From: Flavimobilis rhizosphaerae | GTDB taxonomy: Bacteria > Actinomycetota > Actinomycetes > Actinomycetales > Cellulomonadaceae | NCBI RefSeq assembly: GCF_014852685.1 | Contig: NZ_JACZDF010000001.1 | Span: forward strand, 727,070-791,069 | DNA: 64,000 nucleotides | Direction: 5' to 3' | Notes under the pieces: generated by a model | Told to the model about the DNA's origin: nothing | Databases searched by the model: none | What the model saw: only the letters and a program-made list of their open reading frames with translations | Made by a program: the position numbers and the translations under genes | Part shown: piece by piece, positions 27,053 through 36,678 of the stretch | Layout: the number at the start of each line of letters is the position of its first letter | How positions within the stretch are numbered: the stretch's first letter is position 1

Positions 27053-29190
27053 CGTGCTGCCTGCTCCGAACTGCTCTGCTCGTCGCCCGCCGCGTCCTCG
27101 TCCGTGGCCGTCGCGCCCTCGTCGGGCTCGACGGCGGGAACCTCGACCTGCGCGTCGGTCGTCCCGGCCTCGACGGCCTCGACGGCCTCGGCGGAGACAG
27201 CCGACGGTGCGGGCTCGGCGGAGGCCGCCGACGGTGCGGCGGCTGCCGCAGCTGCCGAGAGGTCGTCGGCAGCGGCCGATGCCGCCGCCGTGAACTGAGT
27301 CGTCTCGGTGCCCTCGGCCTGCTGCTCGAAACGCTCCTGGGCGACGGAGACCTTCTCGAGCGTGCGCCGCGAGGGGATGGGGTCGCCACCGAGAAGCGAG
27401 CGCAGCTCGTCGAGGTACGTCGTGATGGACTCGCGCTGCTTGTTGAGGTCGTCGACCTGGCGCTGCGCGGTCGTGCGCTCGCGGTCAGCCTCGCTCACGG
27501 CCTCCGAGAGGGTGCGCTCGGCGTGCTCGCGCGCGCCCGAGACGATCTCGTCGGCGTTGCGGCGGGCACCGGCGAGCAGTTCCTTCGCGTGGGCGTCGGA
27601 CTCCTGACGGATCTTCTCGGACTGCTCGACCGCGCGGACGACGCGCTGCTCGGCGTCCGCGGCGTGCGCCTCGGCCTCCGCGACCATGCGGTCCGTCTCG
27701 GCGCGGGCAGCTGCCATGCGCTCGTCCTCGGAACGCTCGAACTCGGCCTTGCGGGTCGCGATCTCGAGCTCGGCGTCGGCGAGCGCCTTGCGGGCCTGCT
27801 CCCGCAGCGTGTCGGCGTCGGCCTTCGCGGACGCGAGGACCGCGGCCGCCTCACGGGCTGCCTCGGCGCGCTGTGCCTCGACCGCGAGGCGGGTGCTCTC
27901 GCGGAGCTCGGCGGTCTCACGAGCCGCGGTCGCGCGGAGCTCGGCGACGGCGGTGTCCGTGGTCTCGCGCAGCTCGGTCGTCTCCCGTTCCGCGGCCTCG
28001 CGGAGCGCGGTCGTCTCGAGGCGGGCGGTCTCGCGCTGCTCGGTCGTCTCGCGGTCCGTCGTCGCTCTGAGCGTCGTCACGTGCTGCTCGGTCTCCGTGC
28101 GCAGCGCCGTCGCCCACGTGTCCGTCTCAGCGCGGAGCTGAGCGACCTCGGCGGCTGCGGCCTCCCGGAGCTCACGGACCTCGCGGTCGGCAGTCGTGCG
28201 TGTGAGGGCCGCGTACTGGTCGGCCTCGGTGCGGAGAGCCTCGGTCTCCTCCGTGACGCGGCGGCGCAGCTCGGTCGTCTCGCGCTCGGCGGTCTGGCGG
28301 AGCGTGTCGGCAAACTCCTGGGCGCTTGCACGCAGCTCGGCGGCGGCGGTCTCGGCTGCCTGTCGGAGCTCACCCGTCTCGCGTGCCGCGGTGCGTCGCA
28401 GCTCGGCGGTCTCGCTGTCGGCTGCCTGGCGGAGCGCGGCGGTGTCCGCCTCGGTCTTCTGGCGCAGCGCCGACGTCTCGACGTCAACGGTGCGACGCAG
28501 GTCCGCGGCGTACGCGTCGGTCTCCTCGCGCAGCGCGGTCGTCTCGCTCTCGGCCGTCTGGCGCAGCGCGGCGACCTCGTCCTGCGTGCGCACGCGGAGC
28601 TCGGTCGTCTCGAGCTCGACGGCTGCGCGGAGGCTCGACGTCTCGCGCTCGGCGGTCGCGCGAAGTTCGGCGACCTCGGTCTGCGTGACGGACTGGATGC
28701 GAGCGGCCTCGCGCTCGGCGGAGCTCACCATCTCGTCCGCGCGGCGCAGCGCGCTCGTCGTCACGGACTCGGCCTCGGTCACTGCGGCGGCGCGGGTGTC
28801 GTCGGCCTCGCGTCGGGCGGTCGCGAGGATCTCGGCGGCCTCGTTCTCTGCGCGGGCACGGATCTGGCCCGCGGCGAGCTTGGCACGAGCGACGGAGTCG
28901 GATGCCTGGGCGTTCGCCTGCGCGACGACGTCCGACGACTGCTCCTCCGCGGACCGCATGAGCTGTTCGATGCGCGAGCCGAGACCGGAGTACGTCGGGC
29001 GCTCGGCCTCACGGAGCTGGCGCTGCGCGTCCGAGAGTTCTCCACTCATCTGGAGCGTCTTCTCGTCGAGCGACGCGACCTGCGCGCGCGCGGCGTCGAG
29101 CTGCTTGGCGAGGCGGGCGATCTCGCCGTCGACCTGGCCGCGGTCGTAGCCGCGCATGACGACGGGGAACAGAGGACGGTCTTCGGACAC
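27049..29190 (-). CDS. DivIVA/Scy-like coiled-coil protein
   Basis: 713 residues, predicted almost wholly coiled coil. The N-terminus (FPVVMRGYDRGQVDGEIARL, about 8-27) is the short DivIVA/GpsB-like membrane-targeting type; residues 25-165 are ordinary heptad coil. Residues 168-453 are about 26 in-register 11-residue repeats, then more coil to about 600, and an acidic Ala/Glu/Thr-rich disordered tail. This architecture resembles Scy and FilP of Streptomyces, polar cytoskeletal scaffolds. Annotated homologues are sometimes called cellulose-binding protein without good reason. The GTG has GAAGG upstream; the frame stays open to 29706 by GC bias only. Probable role: growth-pole or septum organisation. 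Confidence 0.82.
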   Translation of the reverse strand: MSEDRPLFPVVMRGYDRGQVDGEIARLAKQLDAARAQVASLDEKTLQMSGELSDAQRQLREAERPTYSGLGSRIEQLMRSAEEQSSDVVAQANAQASDSVARAKLAAGQIRARAENEAAEILATARREADDTRAAAVTEAESVTTSALRRADEMVSSAEREAARIQSVTQTEVAELRATAERETSSLRAAVELETTELRVRTQDEVAALRQTAESETTALREETDAYAADLRRTVDVETSALRQKTEADTAALRQAADSETAELRRTAARETGELRQAAETAAAELRASAQEFADTLRQTAERETTELRRRVTEETEALRTEADQYAALTRTTADREVRELREAAAAEVAQLRAETDTWATALRTETEQHVTTLRATTDRETTEQRETARLETTALREAAERETTELRETTDTAVAELRATAARETAELRESTRLAVEAQRAEAAREAAAVLASAKADADTLREQARKALADAELEIATRKAEFERSEDERMAAARAETDRMVAEAEAHAADAEQRVVRAVEQSEKIRQESDAHAKELLAGARRNADEIVSGAREHAERTLSEAVSEADRERTTAQRQVDDLNKQRESITTYLDELRSLLGGDPIPSRRTLEKVSVAQERFEQQAEGTETTQFTAAASAAADDLSAAAAAAAPSAASAEPAPSAVSAEAVEAVEAGTTDAQVEVPAVEPDEGATATDEDAAGDEQSSSEQAAR
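27832..28689 (-). repeat. 33-bp (11-codon) tandem repeat array inside the coiled-coil gene
   Basis: Encodes about 26 consecutive hendecads with the pattern T-A-x-x-E-T-x-x-L-R-x, for example TAERETSSLRA, AVELETTELRV, TAESETTALRE, TAERETTELRR. Leu at position 9 and Ala/Thr/Val at 2 and 6 form the hydrophobic stripe, and Arg at 10 is nearly invariant. The DNA units are divergent, so the array is selected at the protein level rather than newly duplicated. Confidence 0.85.
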
Positions 29191-29430
29191 GATGAGCCTT
29201 CGGCGTCGGGAGTGGAGCATCGGATGCGCAGGTCCGCCGGGTGGTCGTCGTCGACTCCCGCCCGGGGGCGCCGTCCCAGCGTATCGGTTCACCCGCAGGT
29301 CCGGGACCCGGATGATGTGATCTGTGCCGGTGTGCAGATCCCGTGGTGAGGTGGCACGGGCTGGACCGCTCGTTGGCTGTCGCCGCGGGCGACACCGTAG
29401 GCTGGAGCGTCCGGAACGGAAGGAAACTTG

Positions 29431-30954
29431 GTGCTGCAACGCGTCATCGGTGCCGTGCTCGTCGCGCTCGGCGTGCTCTCGGTGGCCTTCGCCGTCGCCT
29501 CGGCGACGGTCTGGCGACCCGACGCCGTCGTCACGGCGTCGAGCACGAGCGGGGGTGCGACGACGCTGCTCGTCGTCGAGCCCGGTGTGCTCGACCTCGT
29601 CTCGGACGAGGTGACCGTGACCGCGAGCCGGAGCGACGGCGGCGAGGTCGCGGTCGCTCTGGGCCGTGAGGTCGACGTCCGTGGCTGGGTCGGGGAAGAC
29701 GCGCACCTTGCCGTCACGGGTCTCGCGTCGTGGGACGCTCTCGCGACGCAGCTCGTCGCGGGGAGCACGACCCCTGTCGAGCCTACCGACGACGCGACGA
29801 CGAAGCCGTCCGACGACGCCTCGACGAAGCCGTCCGACGACGCTTCCGCGACCCCCTCCGGCGACCCGACGACGAAGCCGGCCGATGGCTCCTCCGCGAC
29901 CTCGACGGCGTCGCCCACGCCGGCACCGGACGTCGGATCCTCGGGTCTCGTCGGACCTGATCCGTCGGGCTCCGACATGTGGTTCGCCTCGGCCTCTGGC
30001 GCCGGCAGCGCGAGCCTCCCGGCTGGTACGGCCGTGGCAGAGGGACGCACGATGCTCCTCGTCGCATCCGTCGGCGACGGCGCGCCCGCGCCCGTCCTCA
30101 CGCTCTCGTGGCGGCGCGAAGTCTCGTCGGCGTGGCTCGTCCCCGGCCTTGTCCTCGGGAGCCTGCTCGCGCTCGCCGGCGCGGCGGTCCTCGTCGCCGC
30201 CTCGCGCGGCGGGCTGCGCGCCGTCGGCGCGAGCACGCGCCGCAGCATCCTCGAGACCTCCGCCCGCACCGCCGCGACCCTCTCGCGCCGCGGTGGCCAG
30301 CGTGCCGAGCCGACCGACGAGCGACCGGCGTCGCCGACCCCCACGCAGCCGCCGACCCCCACCCAGCCACCGGCGACCCGGCCGGCGACGCCCGTGGCGC
30401 CCACGGTGGCGCAGGCCCCGTCCCCGTACGATCTCCGGCCCGGGCCCTCCTCAGCCGGCGGACCGGTGCCCGCAGGACCCGCCTACCGCGGGCCCGTGCC
30501 CGGGGTCGCCTCCGTAGCGGGCGCACAGCACGCCGACGAGCCCGCCCGGACCGCCGGAACCTCCGCGGCGAGCCCCTACGCGATGCGACCGAGTTCCCCG
30601 ACGAGCGGCTCCGCGGTCGACCCCGCAGCCGAGACCGGGGCCCGACCGCTCACGCGGCGTGAGCTGCGCGAGCAAGCGGAGCGCGAGGCGCTCCTCGCGG
30701 CACAGGAGAAGACCCGTCGCCGACCCCGCACGGGCGCGCTGCCAGCCGTGCGCGCCGAGCGTGCAGGCGGCGGCACGGAGCCGACACCGACGCAGCCGAC
30801 TCCTCCCGCAGCCGCGCCCACGCCTGCCCCCACGCCCGACGACTCGAACACCGCCCGGGCCGACGCCTGGCGGCGCGCCTGGGGCTTCGAGCAGCAGACC
30901 TGGACCCCGGACCCGCACGACGGCAGCCCCGCCCGCCCCGAGGAGGACGCATGA
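29431..30954 (+). CDS. membrane protein with disordered Pro/Thr regions, unknown function
   Basis: 507 residues: N-terminal hydrophobic segment (about 5-27), an extracytoplasmic domain with a repetitive linker (PTDDATTKPSDD, KPSDDASATPSG), a second hydrophobic segment (about 234-257), then a long Pro/Ala/Thr-rich cytoplasmic tail with several TPTQPP units and a basic helix (TRRELREQAEREALLAAQEKTRRR). GTG 29431 has AAGGA upstream; the adjacent TTG at 29428 is the alternative. A -10-like TAGGCT precedes it by about 35 bp. It overlaps the next lipoprotein gene by ATGA. No function recognised; the pair may form an envelope complex. Confidence 0.75.
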   Translation: MLQRVIGAVLVALGVLSVAFAVASATVWRPDAVVTASSTSGGATTLLVVEPGVLDLVSDEVTVTASRSDGGEVAVALGREVDVRGWVGEDAHLAVTGLASWDALATQLVAGSTTPVEPTDDATTKPSDDASTKPSDDASATPSGDPTTKPADGSSATSTASPTPAPDVGSSGLVGPDPSGSDMWFASASGAGSASLPAGTAVAEGRTMLLVASVGDGAPAPVLTLSWRREVSSAWLVPGLVLGSLLALAGAAVLVAASRGGLRAVGASTRRSILETSARTAATLSRRGGQRAEPTDERPASPTPTQPPTPTQPPATRPATPVAPTVAQAPSPYDLRPGPSSAGGPVPAGPAYRGPVPGVASVAGAQHADEPARTAGTSAASPYAMRPSSPTSGSAVDPAAETGARPLTRRELREQAEREALLAAQEKTRRRPRTGALPAVRAERAGGGTEPTPTQPTPPAAAPTPAPTPDDSNTARADAWRRAWGFEQQTWTPDPHDGSPARPEEDA

Positions 30955-31964
30955 CCCGCACTCACCGGACGGCACTCGCTGCGTCCGCGCTCGCGCTCGC
31001 GTTCGGCCTCTCGGCGTGCGCCGAGCCGCTCCCCACGCCGACGCCCGCGGCGACGCCCGTCCAGGCGCCGCCCGTGCTCACTCCCGAGCAGTCCGCAGCG
31101 ATCCTCGGCTCGATCGGTGAGACCCTCGCGACGACCGACGAGGCCCGCAGCGACAAGGGCCTCAAGGACCGGCTTTCAGGACCTGCGCTCGCGATCCGCA
31201 AGGTCGAGCTCGCGGTCGCCAAGGCGACGAAGAAGGACGACTCGCTCACGAAGCTGCCGACGACGGCACTGTCGATGACGAGCCCCGTCGAGCAGGCGTG
31301 GCCGCGCGCGGCGCTCGTCGTCTCGGAGCAGCCCGAGCTCGAGACGGAGCGTCTCCTCGTCCTCGAGCAGGACGAGGCCCGGGACCCCTGGCGCCTGTGG
31401 TCGTGGGTGCGGCTCTTCCCGGGGGTCACGCTGCCGCGCTTCGCGGCCGCGACCGTCGGGTCGGCCGAGGTCGGTGCGGACGACGACGGCTACCTCGTCT
31501 CCGCGTCCGAGGCACTCGAACGCTACGCGGACGTCCTCTCGAAGCCGAAGAAGTCCAAGCACCTCGATCTCTTCGCCGACGACCCGTTCCGGGAGAGGGT
31601 CGCGCAGCTGAGCAAGCTCCAGAACGCGGCGCTCAAGCCCGCCGAAGGCAAGCAGACCATGACGTTCACCGCGGTGCCGGGCGCGCTCCACGCGTTCGCG
31701 ACCGTCGACGGCGGCATGCTCGTCGTCGGTGAGCTCACGGCGCTCGAAGATCGCGTCGCCGAGAAGGGCGCGAAGATCTCGCCCGTCGACGACGTCGAGA
31801 AGCACCTCACGAAGAAGCTCAAGGTCGAGAACTCGATGGCGCTCACGTACACGACGGTCGTCGCGATCCACGTGCCCGCCGACGGCTCCGACGCGACGAA
31901 GGTCGACGTCCTCGGCGTCGAGCACGCCGCGACGAAGGCCTCGATCCCCGAGAAGAAGGACTGA
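30951..31964 (+). CDS. lipoprotein of unknown function
   Basis: 337 residues with a lipoprotein signal (lipobox LSAC, Cys23) and a Pro/Thr linker (PLPTPTPAATPVQAPP). The mature part has alternating strands and helices (PWRLWSWVRLFPGVTLPRF, MTFTAVPGALHAFATVDGG, ALTYTTVVAIHVPADGS); homologues appear restricted to actinobacteria as far as I recall. Coupled to the upstream membrane protein by a 4-bp overlap and followed 34 bp later by the thioredoxin-fold gene, so probably one operon. Confidence 0.75.
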   Translation: MTRTHRTALAASALALAFGLSACAEPLPTPTPAATPVQAPPVLTPEQSAAILGSIGETLATTDEARSDKGLKDRLSGPALAIRKVELAVAKATKKDDSLTKLPTTALSMTSPVEQAWPRAALVVSEQPELETERLLVLEQDEARDPWRLWSWVRLFPGVTLPRFAAATVGSAEVGADDDGYLVSASEALERYADVLSKPKKSKHLDLFADDPFRERVAQLSKLQNAALKPAEGKQTMTFTAVPGALHAFATVDGGMLVVGELTALEDRVAEKGAKISPVDDVEKHLTKKLKVENSMALTYTTVVAIHVPADGSDATKVDVLGVEHAATKASIPEKKD

Positions 31965-31998
31965 CGACGCGCGTCGTCCCCGCACGCAGGAAGGTGTC

Positions 31999-32943
31999 AT
32001 GAGCCAGCCCCAGCCCGACCCCCGTCTCGACGTCCGCGGAGCCGTCGACCTCTCCTCGCTCGGCCGACCGACCGCGCCGCCCCCGGGCGAGCCCGGGGGC
32101 GCACCGGCGGCCGGGGGCAACGTCGTCGACGTGACGACCGAGACGTTCGGCGACGTCGTCGAACTCTCCGCGCGCGTGCCCGTCGTCGTCCTCATGTGGC
32201 TGCCGACGGACGACGCCGTCGCGCGCTTCGGCACCGCGCTCGGTGCGGTCGTCGACCGCTACGAGGGACGCATGCTCCTCGCGCGCGCGGACGTCGAGGC
32301 GCACCCGCAGATCGCTGCCGCGTTCCAGGTGCAGGGCGTGCCGTCGGTCGTCGCCCTCATCTCGGGCCAGCCCGTCCCGCTGTTCCAGGGCATCCTCGAC
32401 GACGCGCAGGTCGGGGGCGTGCTCGACCAGGTCCTTCAGGCTGCCGAGGCCAACGGCGTCACCGGGCGCCTCGACGCCGAGGGCGGGGCCGCGGACGACG
32501 ACGTCGCCGCGGAGCCCGAGCCGGAGCCGCTGCCGCCGCTCCACCAGAAGGCGTACGACGCGATCGACGCAGGGGACCTCGAGGGCGCGATCGCGGCCTA
32601 CACGCAGGCGCTGCGCGAGGACCCCCGCGACGCGGCCGCGTCGGCAGGGCTTGCGAACGTCCGGCTCCTCGCGCGGACCGCGACGATGGATCTCGGCGCG
32701 GTCCGGGCGGCCGCAGCGGAGCGTCCCGCGGACCTCCAGGCCCAGCTCGACGTCGCCGATCTCGACCTCGCAGGCGGCAAGGTCGACGATGCGCTCGGTC
32801 GTCTCGTCGAACTCCTGCCGTCGCTCGACGCCGACGGCAAGGAGACGGTGCGCACGCGCCTCGTCGAGTACTTCGAGATCCTCGGACCCGAGGACCCGCG
32901 CGTCGGACCGGCGCGCCGCGCCCTCGCCAACGCGCTGTACTGA
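31999..32943 (+). CDS. thioredoxin-fold/TPR co-chaperone (YbbN/CnoX-like)
   Basis: 314 residues: a disordered N-terminus (1-40), a thioredoxin fold (about 42-148) and TPR-like helices (about 180-310, KAYDAIDAGDLEGAIAAYTQALREDP). The redox CxxC is absent: the active-site position reads MWLPTDDAV, and the protein has no cysteine there, so it cannot act as an oxidoreductase; a holdase/scaffold role like YbbN is more likely. The cis-proline region VQGVPSVVALISGQ is intact. ATG with GGAAGGTG upstream. Ends at a very strong hairpin. Confidence 0.88.
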   Translation: MSQPQPDPRLDVRGAVDLSSLGRPTAPPPGEPGGAPAAGGNVVDVTTETFGDVVELSARVPVVVLMWLPTDDAVARFGTALGAVVDRYEGRMLLARADVEAHPQIAAAFQVQGVPSVVALISGQPVPLFQGILDDAQVGGVLDQVLQAAEANGVTGRLDAEGGAADDDVAAEPEPEPLPPLHQKAYDAIDAGDLEGAIAAYTQALREDPRDAAASAGLANVRLLARTATMDLGAVRAAAAERPADLQAQLDVADLDLAGGKVDDALGRLVELLPSLDADGKETVRTRLVEYFEILGPEDPRVGPARRALANALY

Positions 32944-32949
32944 CGCTCA

Positions 32950-32992
32950 CGACGACGGCGGCCACCCCGGACCGGGGTGGCCGCCGTCGTCG
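32950..32992. terminator. very strong bidirectional hairpin
   Basis: Arms 32950-32970 and 32972-32992 are perfect 21-bp complements around a single A (a functional loop of 3-5 nt). Separates the thioredoxin-fold gene from the convergent glgB. Confidence 0.9.
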
Positions 32993-33002
32993 CGCGTGGG
33001 TG

Positions 33003-35186
33003 TCAGCCCTCGTGCCGCAGGTAGATCGCGCCGAGCGGCGGGACACGCAGTGGCACGGAGAACCGCTGGCCCTTCCACGGCTGGTCCTCCGCGGTGACGC
33101 CGCCGAGGTTGCCGACGCCCGAGCCGCCGTACGCCGACGCGTCGGTGTTGAGGATCTCCGTCCACGTGCCAGCCGTCGGAAGCGGCAGACGCCAGCCCTC
33201 GTGCACGGTGTCGGCGAAGTTCACGACGACCGCGACATCCTGGCCGTCCGTGCCGCGCCGGAGGAACGCGATGATGTTCGCGTCGGCAGCGTCGGAGTCG
33301 AGCCACGTGAAGGCCGCAGGGTCGAAGTCCCGCTCCCACAGCGCCCCCTCGGCGCGATACACCGAGTTGAGGTCGCGCACGAGGCTCTGGACGCCCCGGT
33401 GCGGCGCATGGTCGAGCAGGTACCACTCGACACCCGAGCCGTCGTCCCACTCGGTGCCCTGTCCGATCTCGCAGCCCATGAAGAGCAGCTGCTTGCCCGG
33501 ATGCGCCCACTGGTAGGCGAGCAGCCCGCGCAGCCCCGCGAACTGCTGCCACTCGCCGCCCGGCATCTTGCGCAGGAGCGACCCCTTGCCGTGGACGACC
33601 TCGTCGTGGCTGAGCGGCAGCATGAACTGCTCGGAGTACGCATACACCATCGAGAACGTCACCTCGTGGTGGTGGTATCGCCGGTGGATTGGGTCCGTCG
33701 CGAGGTAGCGGAGGGTGTCGTTCATCCACCCCATGTTCCACTTGAGCCCGAAGCCGAGGCCGCCCGCGCTCGTCGGCGCCGTGACTCCGGGCCACGACGT
33801 CGACTCCTCGGCGATCATGACGATGCCCGGGTTGCGCCGGTAGGCCGTCGCGTTGGCCTCCTGGAGGAACGTGATCGCCTCGAGGTGCTCACGGCCGCCC
33901 TGCACGTTGGGACGCCACTGACCGGGCTTGCGCGAGTAGTCGAGGTAGAGCATCGACGCGACGGCGTCGACGCGCAGACCGTCGACGTGGAACTCCTCGA
34001 GCCAGTATGTCGCGTTCGCGACAAGGAAGTTACGGACCTCGGCACGTCCGAAGTTGAAGACGTACGTGCCCCAGTCTGGGTGCTCGCCACGGAGCGGGTC
34101 CGGGTCCTCGTACAGCGGGGTGCCGTCGAAGCGCGCGAGCGCCCACTCGTCCTTGGGGAAGTGCGCGGGCACCCAGTCGAGGATGACGCCGACGCCCGCC
34201 GCGTGCAGCGAGTCGATGAGGAACCGCAGGTCGTCAGGGTGACCGAAGCGTGAGGACGGCGCGTAGTACCCCGTCACCTGGTAGCCCCACGACGGCCCGT
34301 ACGGGTGCTCGGCGATCGGCATGAGCTCGACGTGCGTGAAACCCTGCTCGACGACGTACGCCGTGAGCTGCTCGGCGAGCTGGCGGTAGCCGAGTCCTGG
34401 ACGCCACGACCCGACGTGCACCTCGTAGACGCTCATCGGCCCCGTGTGCGGGTCCGACTGCGCACGGCGCGCCATCCACGCGTCGTCCTGCCACACGTGC
34501 TCGGAGGCGACGACGACGGACGCCGTCGCGGGCGGCACCTCCGCGGACTTTGCCATCGGATCGGCCTTCTGCCGCCACGAGCCGTCCTGCGCGAGGATCT
34601 CGAACTTGTAGCGCGTGCCGGCACCGACCCCCGGGACGAAGAGCTCCCACACGCCCGAGCCGCCGAGCGAGCGCATCGCGTGCGCCGCACCCTGCCAGTG
34701 GTTGTGGTCGCCGACGACGCGCACCGCGCGCGCGTTGGGCGCCCACACCGCGAACGCCGTGCCGTGGACCTCGCCGAGCACGCTCGGGAACGTGCGGAGG
34801 TTCGCGCCGAGCACCGTCCACAGCGTCTCGTGGCGGCCCTCCTGCACGAGGTGGAGGTCGAGCTCGCCGAGCGTCGGCAGGAAGCGGTACGGGTCGTCGG
34901 AGCGCGTGACCTCGTCGCCGTAACGCACGCGGAGCCGGTAGTCGGGCACCTCGTCGACGGGCAGGACGACGCGCCATACCCCGTCCTGCTCGTGCTCCGC
35001 CGGGTGCTCGCCGTCAGCTGTGACGACGACGACCTCGTCGGCGAGCGGACGCAGGACCCGGACCGTCACCGTGCCGTTGTGCACGTGCGGCCCGAGCACC
35101 GAGTGCGGGGCATGGTGACGACCTGCGGCGATCGCGGCGAGCTGCGCGGCGTCGACGGGGAGCGGCGAGGGTGAGGACGGGATCAT
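33003..35186 (-). CDS. glgB: 1,4-alpha-glucan branching enzyme
   Basis: Introduces alpha-1,6 branches into the glucan made by GlgE. 727 residues: N-terminal CBM48-type domains, then a GH13 barrel. Catalytic residues Asp407 ([19 protein letters not shown]), Glu460 ([10 protein letters not shown]) and Asp528 ([13 protein letters not shown]) are all present, with the branching-enzyme signature [13 protein letters not shown] with AAAGGTAG upstream. Last gene of the run glgE-treS-maltokinase-glgB, 70 bp after the kinase. Confidence 0.95.
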   Translation of the reverse strand: MIPSSPSPLPVDAAQLAAIAAGRHHAPHSVLGPHVHNGTVTVRVLRPLADEVVVVTADGEHPAEHEQDGVWRVVLPVDEVPDYRLRVRYGDEVTRSDDPYRFLPTLGELDLHLVQEGRHETLWTVLGANLRTFPSVLGEVHGTAFAVWAPNARAVRVVGDHNHWQGAAHAMRSLGGSGVWELFVPGVGAGTRYKFEILAQDGSWRQKADPMAKSAEVPPATASVVVASEHVWQDDAWMARRAQSDPHTGPMSVYEVHVGSWRPGLGYRQLAEQLTAYVVEQGFTHVELMPIAEHPYGPSWGYQVTGYYAPSSRFGHPDDLRFLIDSLHAAGVGVILDWVPAHFPKDEWALARFDGTPLYEDPDPLRGEHPDWGTYVFNFGRAEVRNFLVANATYWLEEFHVDGLRVDAVASMLYLDYSRKPGQWRPNVQGGREHLEAITFLQEANATAYRRNPGIVMIAEESTSWPGVTAPTSAGGLGFGLKWNMGWMNDTLRYLATDPIHRRYHHHEVTFSMVYAYSEQFMLPLSHDEVVHGKGSLLRKMPGGEWQQFAGLRGLLAYQWAHPGKQLLFMGCEIGQGTEWDDGSGVEWYLLDHAPHRGVQSLVRDLNSVYRAEGALWERDFDPAAFTWLDSDAADANIIAFLRRGTDGQDVAVVVNFADTVHEGWRLPLPTAGTWTEILNTDASAYGGSGVGNLGGVTAEDQPWKGQRFSVPLRVPPLGAIYLRHEG

Positions 35187-35256
35187 TGCACTACCTTTCC
35201 ACGGCACGGGCAGGAGACAGGGGGACCGACGACCGGCGCGTCGGCTCCGGTGCAGG

Positions 35257-36669
35257 TCACCCGGGCACGGGCTCGTCCCCGTCGGGCGCAGGTGGCTTGC
35301 CGTGCGCGAGCAGCCGGTCGACCGCGCCGAGCGGGATCCCCAGCCAGTCGGGCCGGTTCCCGGCCTCGTAGACGACCTCGTAGAGCGCCTTGTCGAGCTC
35401 GAGCGCGTCGCGCAGGGTCTGCGTGAACGCGTCGTCGGGCGTGGGGTACGCCTCCGTGTAGCCCGCGAGGAACGCGTCACGCGCGTCGGTCGCCCACGTG
35501 GGCGACGTCGCCTCGCCGACGGCCGCCGCGTAGTCGAAGGACCTCAGCATCCCGGCGACGTCCCGGACCGGGAGGTCGGGGCGCTGTCGCTCCTCGAGCG
35601 GCCGCATGGGCTCGCCCTCGAAGTCGAGGACGCGCCACGTGCCGTCGCCCGCGCGGAGGACCTGGCCGAGGTGTAGGTCGCCGTGGATGTGCTGGAGCTC
35701 GAGCAGGCTCGCCTCGCCCGGAGCCTCGAGCAGGCCGTAGAGCCGCTCGATCGCGGGGAGACGCCCCGCGATCACGCTCGCGCTCGCGGCGGCGGCACGC
35801 GCCCGTCGGCGCAGCTCCGAGCGCAGCCATGCGAGCCCGACGGTCTGGCCGGCAGCGGGCAGCGCCTGCCGCAGCGCGACGTGCATGCCCGCGACGGTGC
35901 GGCCGAGCTCGGCCGCGTCCTCGGCGAACGAGAGGCCGCCCGTCGCGTACGCGCACGCGAGCTGGAACCCGTCCGACGCGTCAGGGACGAGCTCCGTGAG
36001 CACCCCGAGGTCGATCGGCTCGGCACCGGCCGGCACGTCGCCCTCGTCCTCGCCCGCAAGCTCGAGCCACGCGAGCGGGGCGGGCACGCCGTCCCAGCCG
36101 ACCTGCACGAGCGCCCGCGGCACGTCGACGTCCGGGTTCGCGCCCGGCGCGACCGTCCGGAACAGCTTGAGGATCGCGCCGCCCGCAACCGCGGGCAGGA
36201 GGATCGACGTGTTCGACTGCTCGACCGTGAGCATGCGCGCGCCCGCGAGGTCGAGGCTCGCGGGCGGGGCGTCTGCCTCGCCCCACTGGGCGAGCGTCAG
36301 CCACGCCCGCCAGAACGTCGGGTCGTCGCACGCGTCGAGCAGGTCCGTGCCGTCGCCCAGCGTGCCGATCCACGACGGTGGTACCTCCTGCCCGACGGCG
36401 TGCGTGACCGACGGCCGCCGCACGACCGGAACCTGGACCGTGACGGTCGCCTCGGGACCCTCGACGCGCAGGAGGTGGACGATCGCGTCCGAGCCGTCGG
36501 CGAGCCCGAAGGACCGCCACGGCGTGATCGTCGTCGTCCCCGACTTTACGGGGAACCAGCGTCGCGCCGGCATCCACGCGCGCAGCAGTGCCAGCTGGGC
36601 GTCGTCGGGCGCAGGCGCCGGGACGAACGGTCCGAGCTGGTCGGTGAGATCAATGCGTCGACGGCTCAT
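35257..36669 (-). CDS. mak: maltokinase (Pep2/Mak)
   Basis: Phosphorylates maltose from TreS to maltose-1-phosphate, the substrate of GlgE. 470 residues with an aminoglycoside-phosphotransferase-like kinase core: catalytic loop [12 protein letters not shown], metal motif [18 protein letters not shown], and the typical N-terminal cap ([12 protein letters not shown]). The ATG has GAGGGG 5 nt upstream, inside the end of treS; the GTG two codons earlier is less well placed. Gap to treS is 9 bp. Separate from TreS, unlike the fused TreS-Pep2 of some actinobacteria. Confidence 0.92.
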   Translation of the reverse strand: MSRRRIDLTDQLGPFVPAPAPDDAQLALLRAWMPARRWFPVKSGTTTITPWRSFGLADGSDAIVHLLRVEGPEATVTVQVPVVRRPSVTHAVGQEVPPSWIGTLGDGTDLLDACDDPTFWRAWLTLAQWGEADAPPASLDLAGARMLTVEQSNTSILLPAVAGGAILKLFRTVAPGANPDVDVPRALVQVGWDGVPAPLAWLELAGEDEGDVPAGAEPIDLGVLTELVPDASDGFQLACAYATGGLSFAEDAAELGRTVAGMHVALRQALPAAGQTVGLAWLRSELRRRARAAAASASVIAGRLPAIERLYGLLEAPGEASLLELQHIHGDLHLGQVLRAGDGTWRVLDFEGEPMRPLEERQRPDLPVRDVAGMLRSFDYAAAVGEATSPTWATDARDAFLAGYTEAYPTPDDAFTQTLRDALELDKALYEVVYEAGNRPDWLGIPLGAVDRLLAHGKPPAPDGDEPVPG

Positions 36670-36678
36670 CCGCACCCC

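Noticed and set aside
26953..29349. Long open frame antisense to the coiled-coil gene (798 codons).
   Set aside because: It mirrors the GC3-rich hendecad gene; the translation is a Leu/Arg/Gly repeat with no ribosome site, while the minus-strand reading gives a coherent DivIVA-like protein.
29820..29890. Short tandem repeat (KPSDDAS units) considered as a CRISPR-like or satellite array.
   Set aside because: It is a coding low-complexity linker with imperfect units and no spacers.
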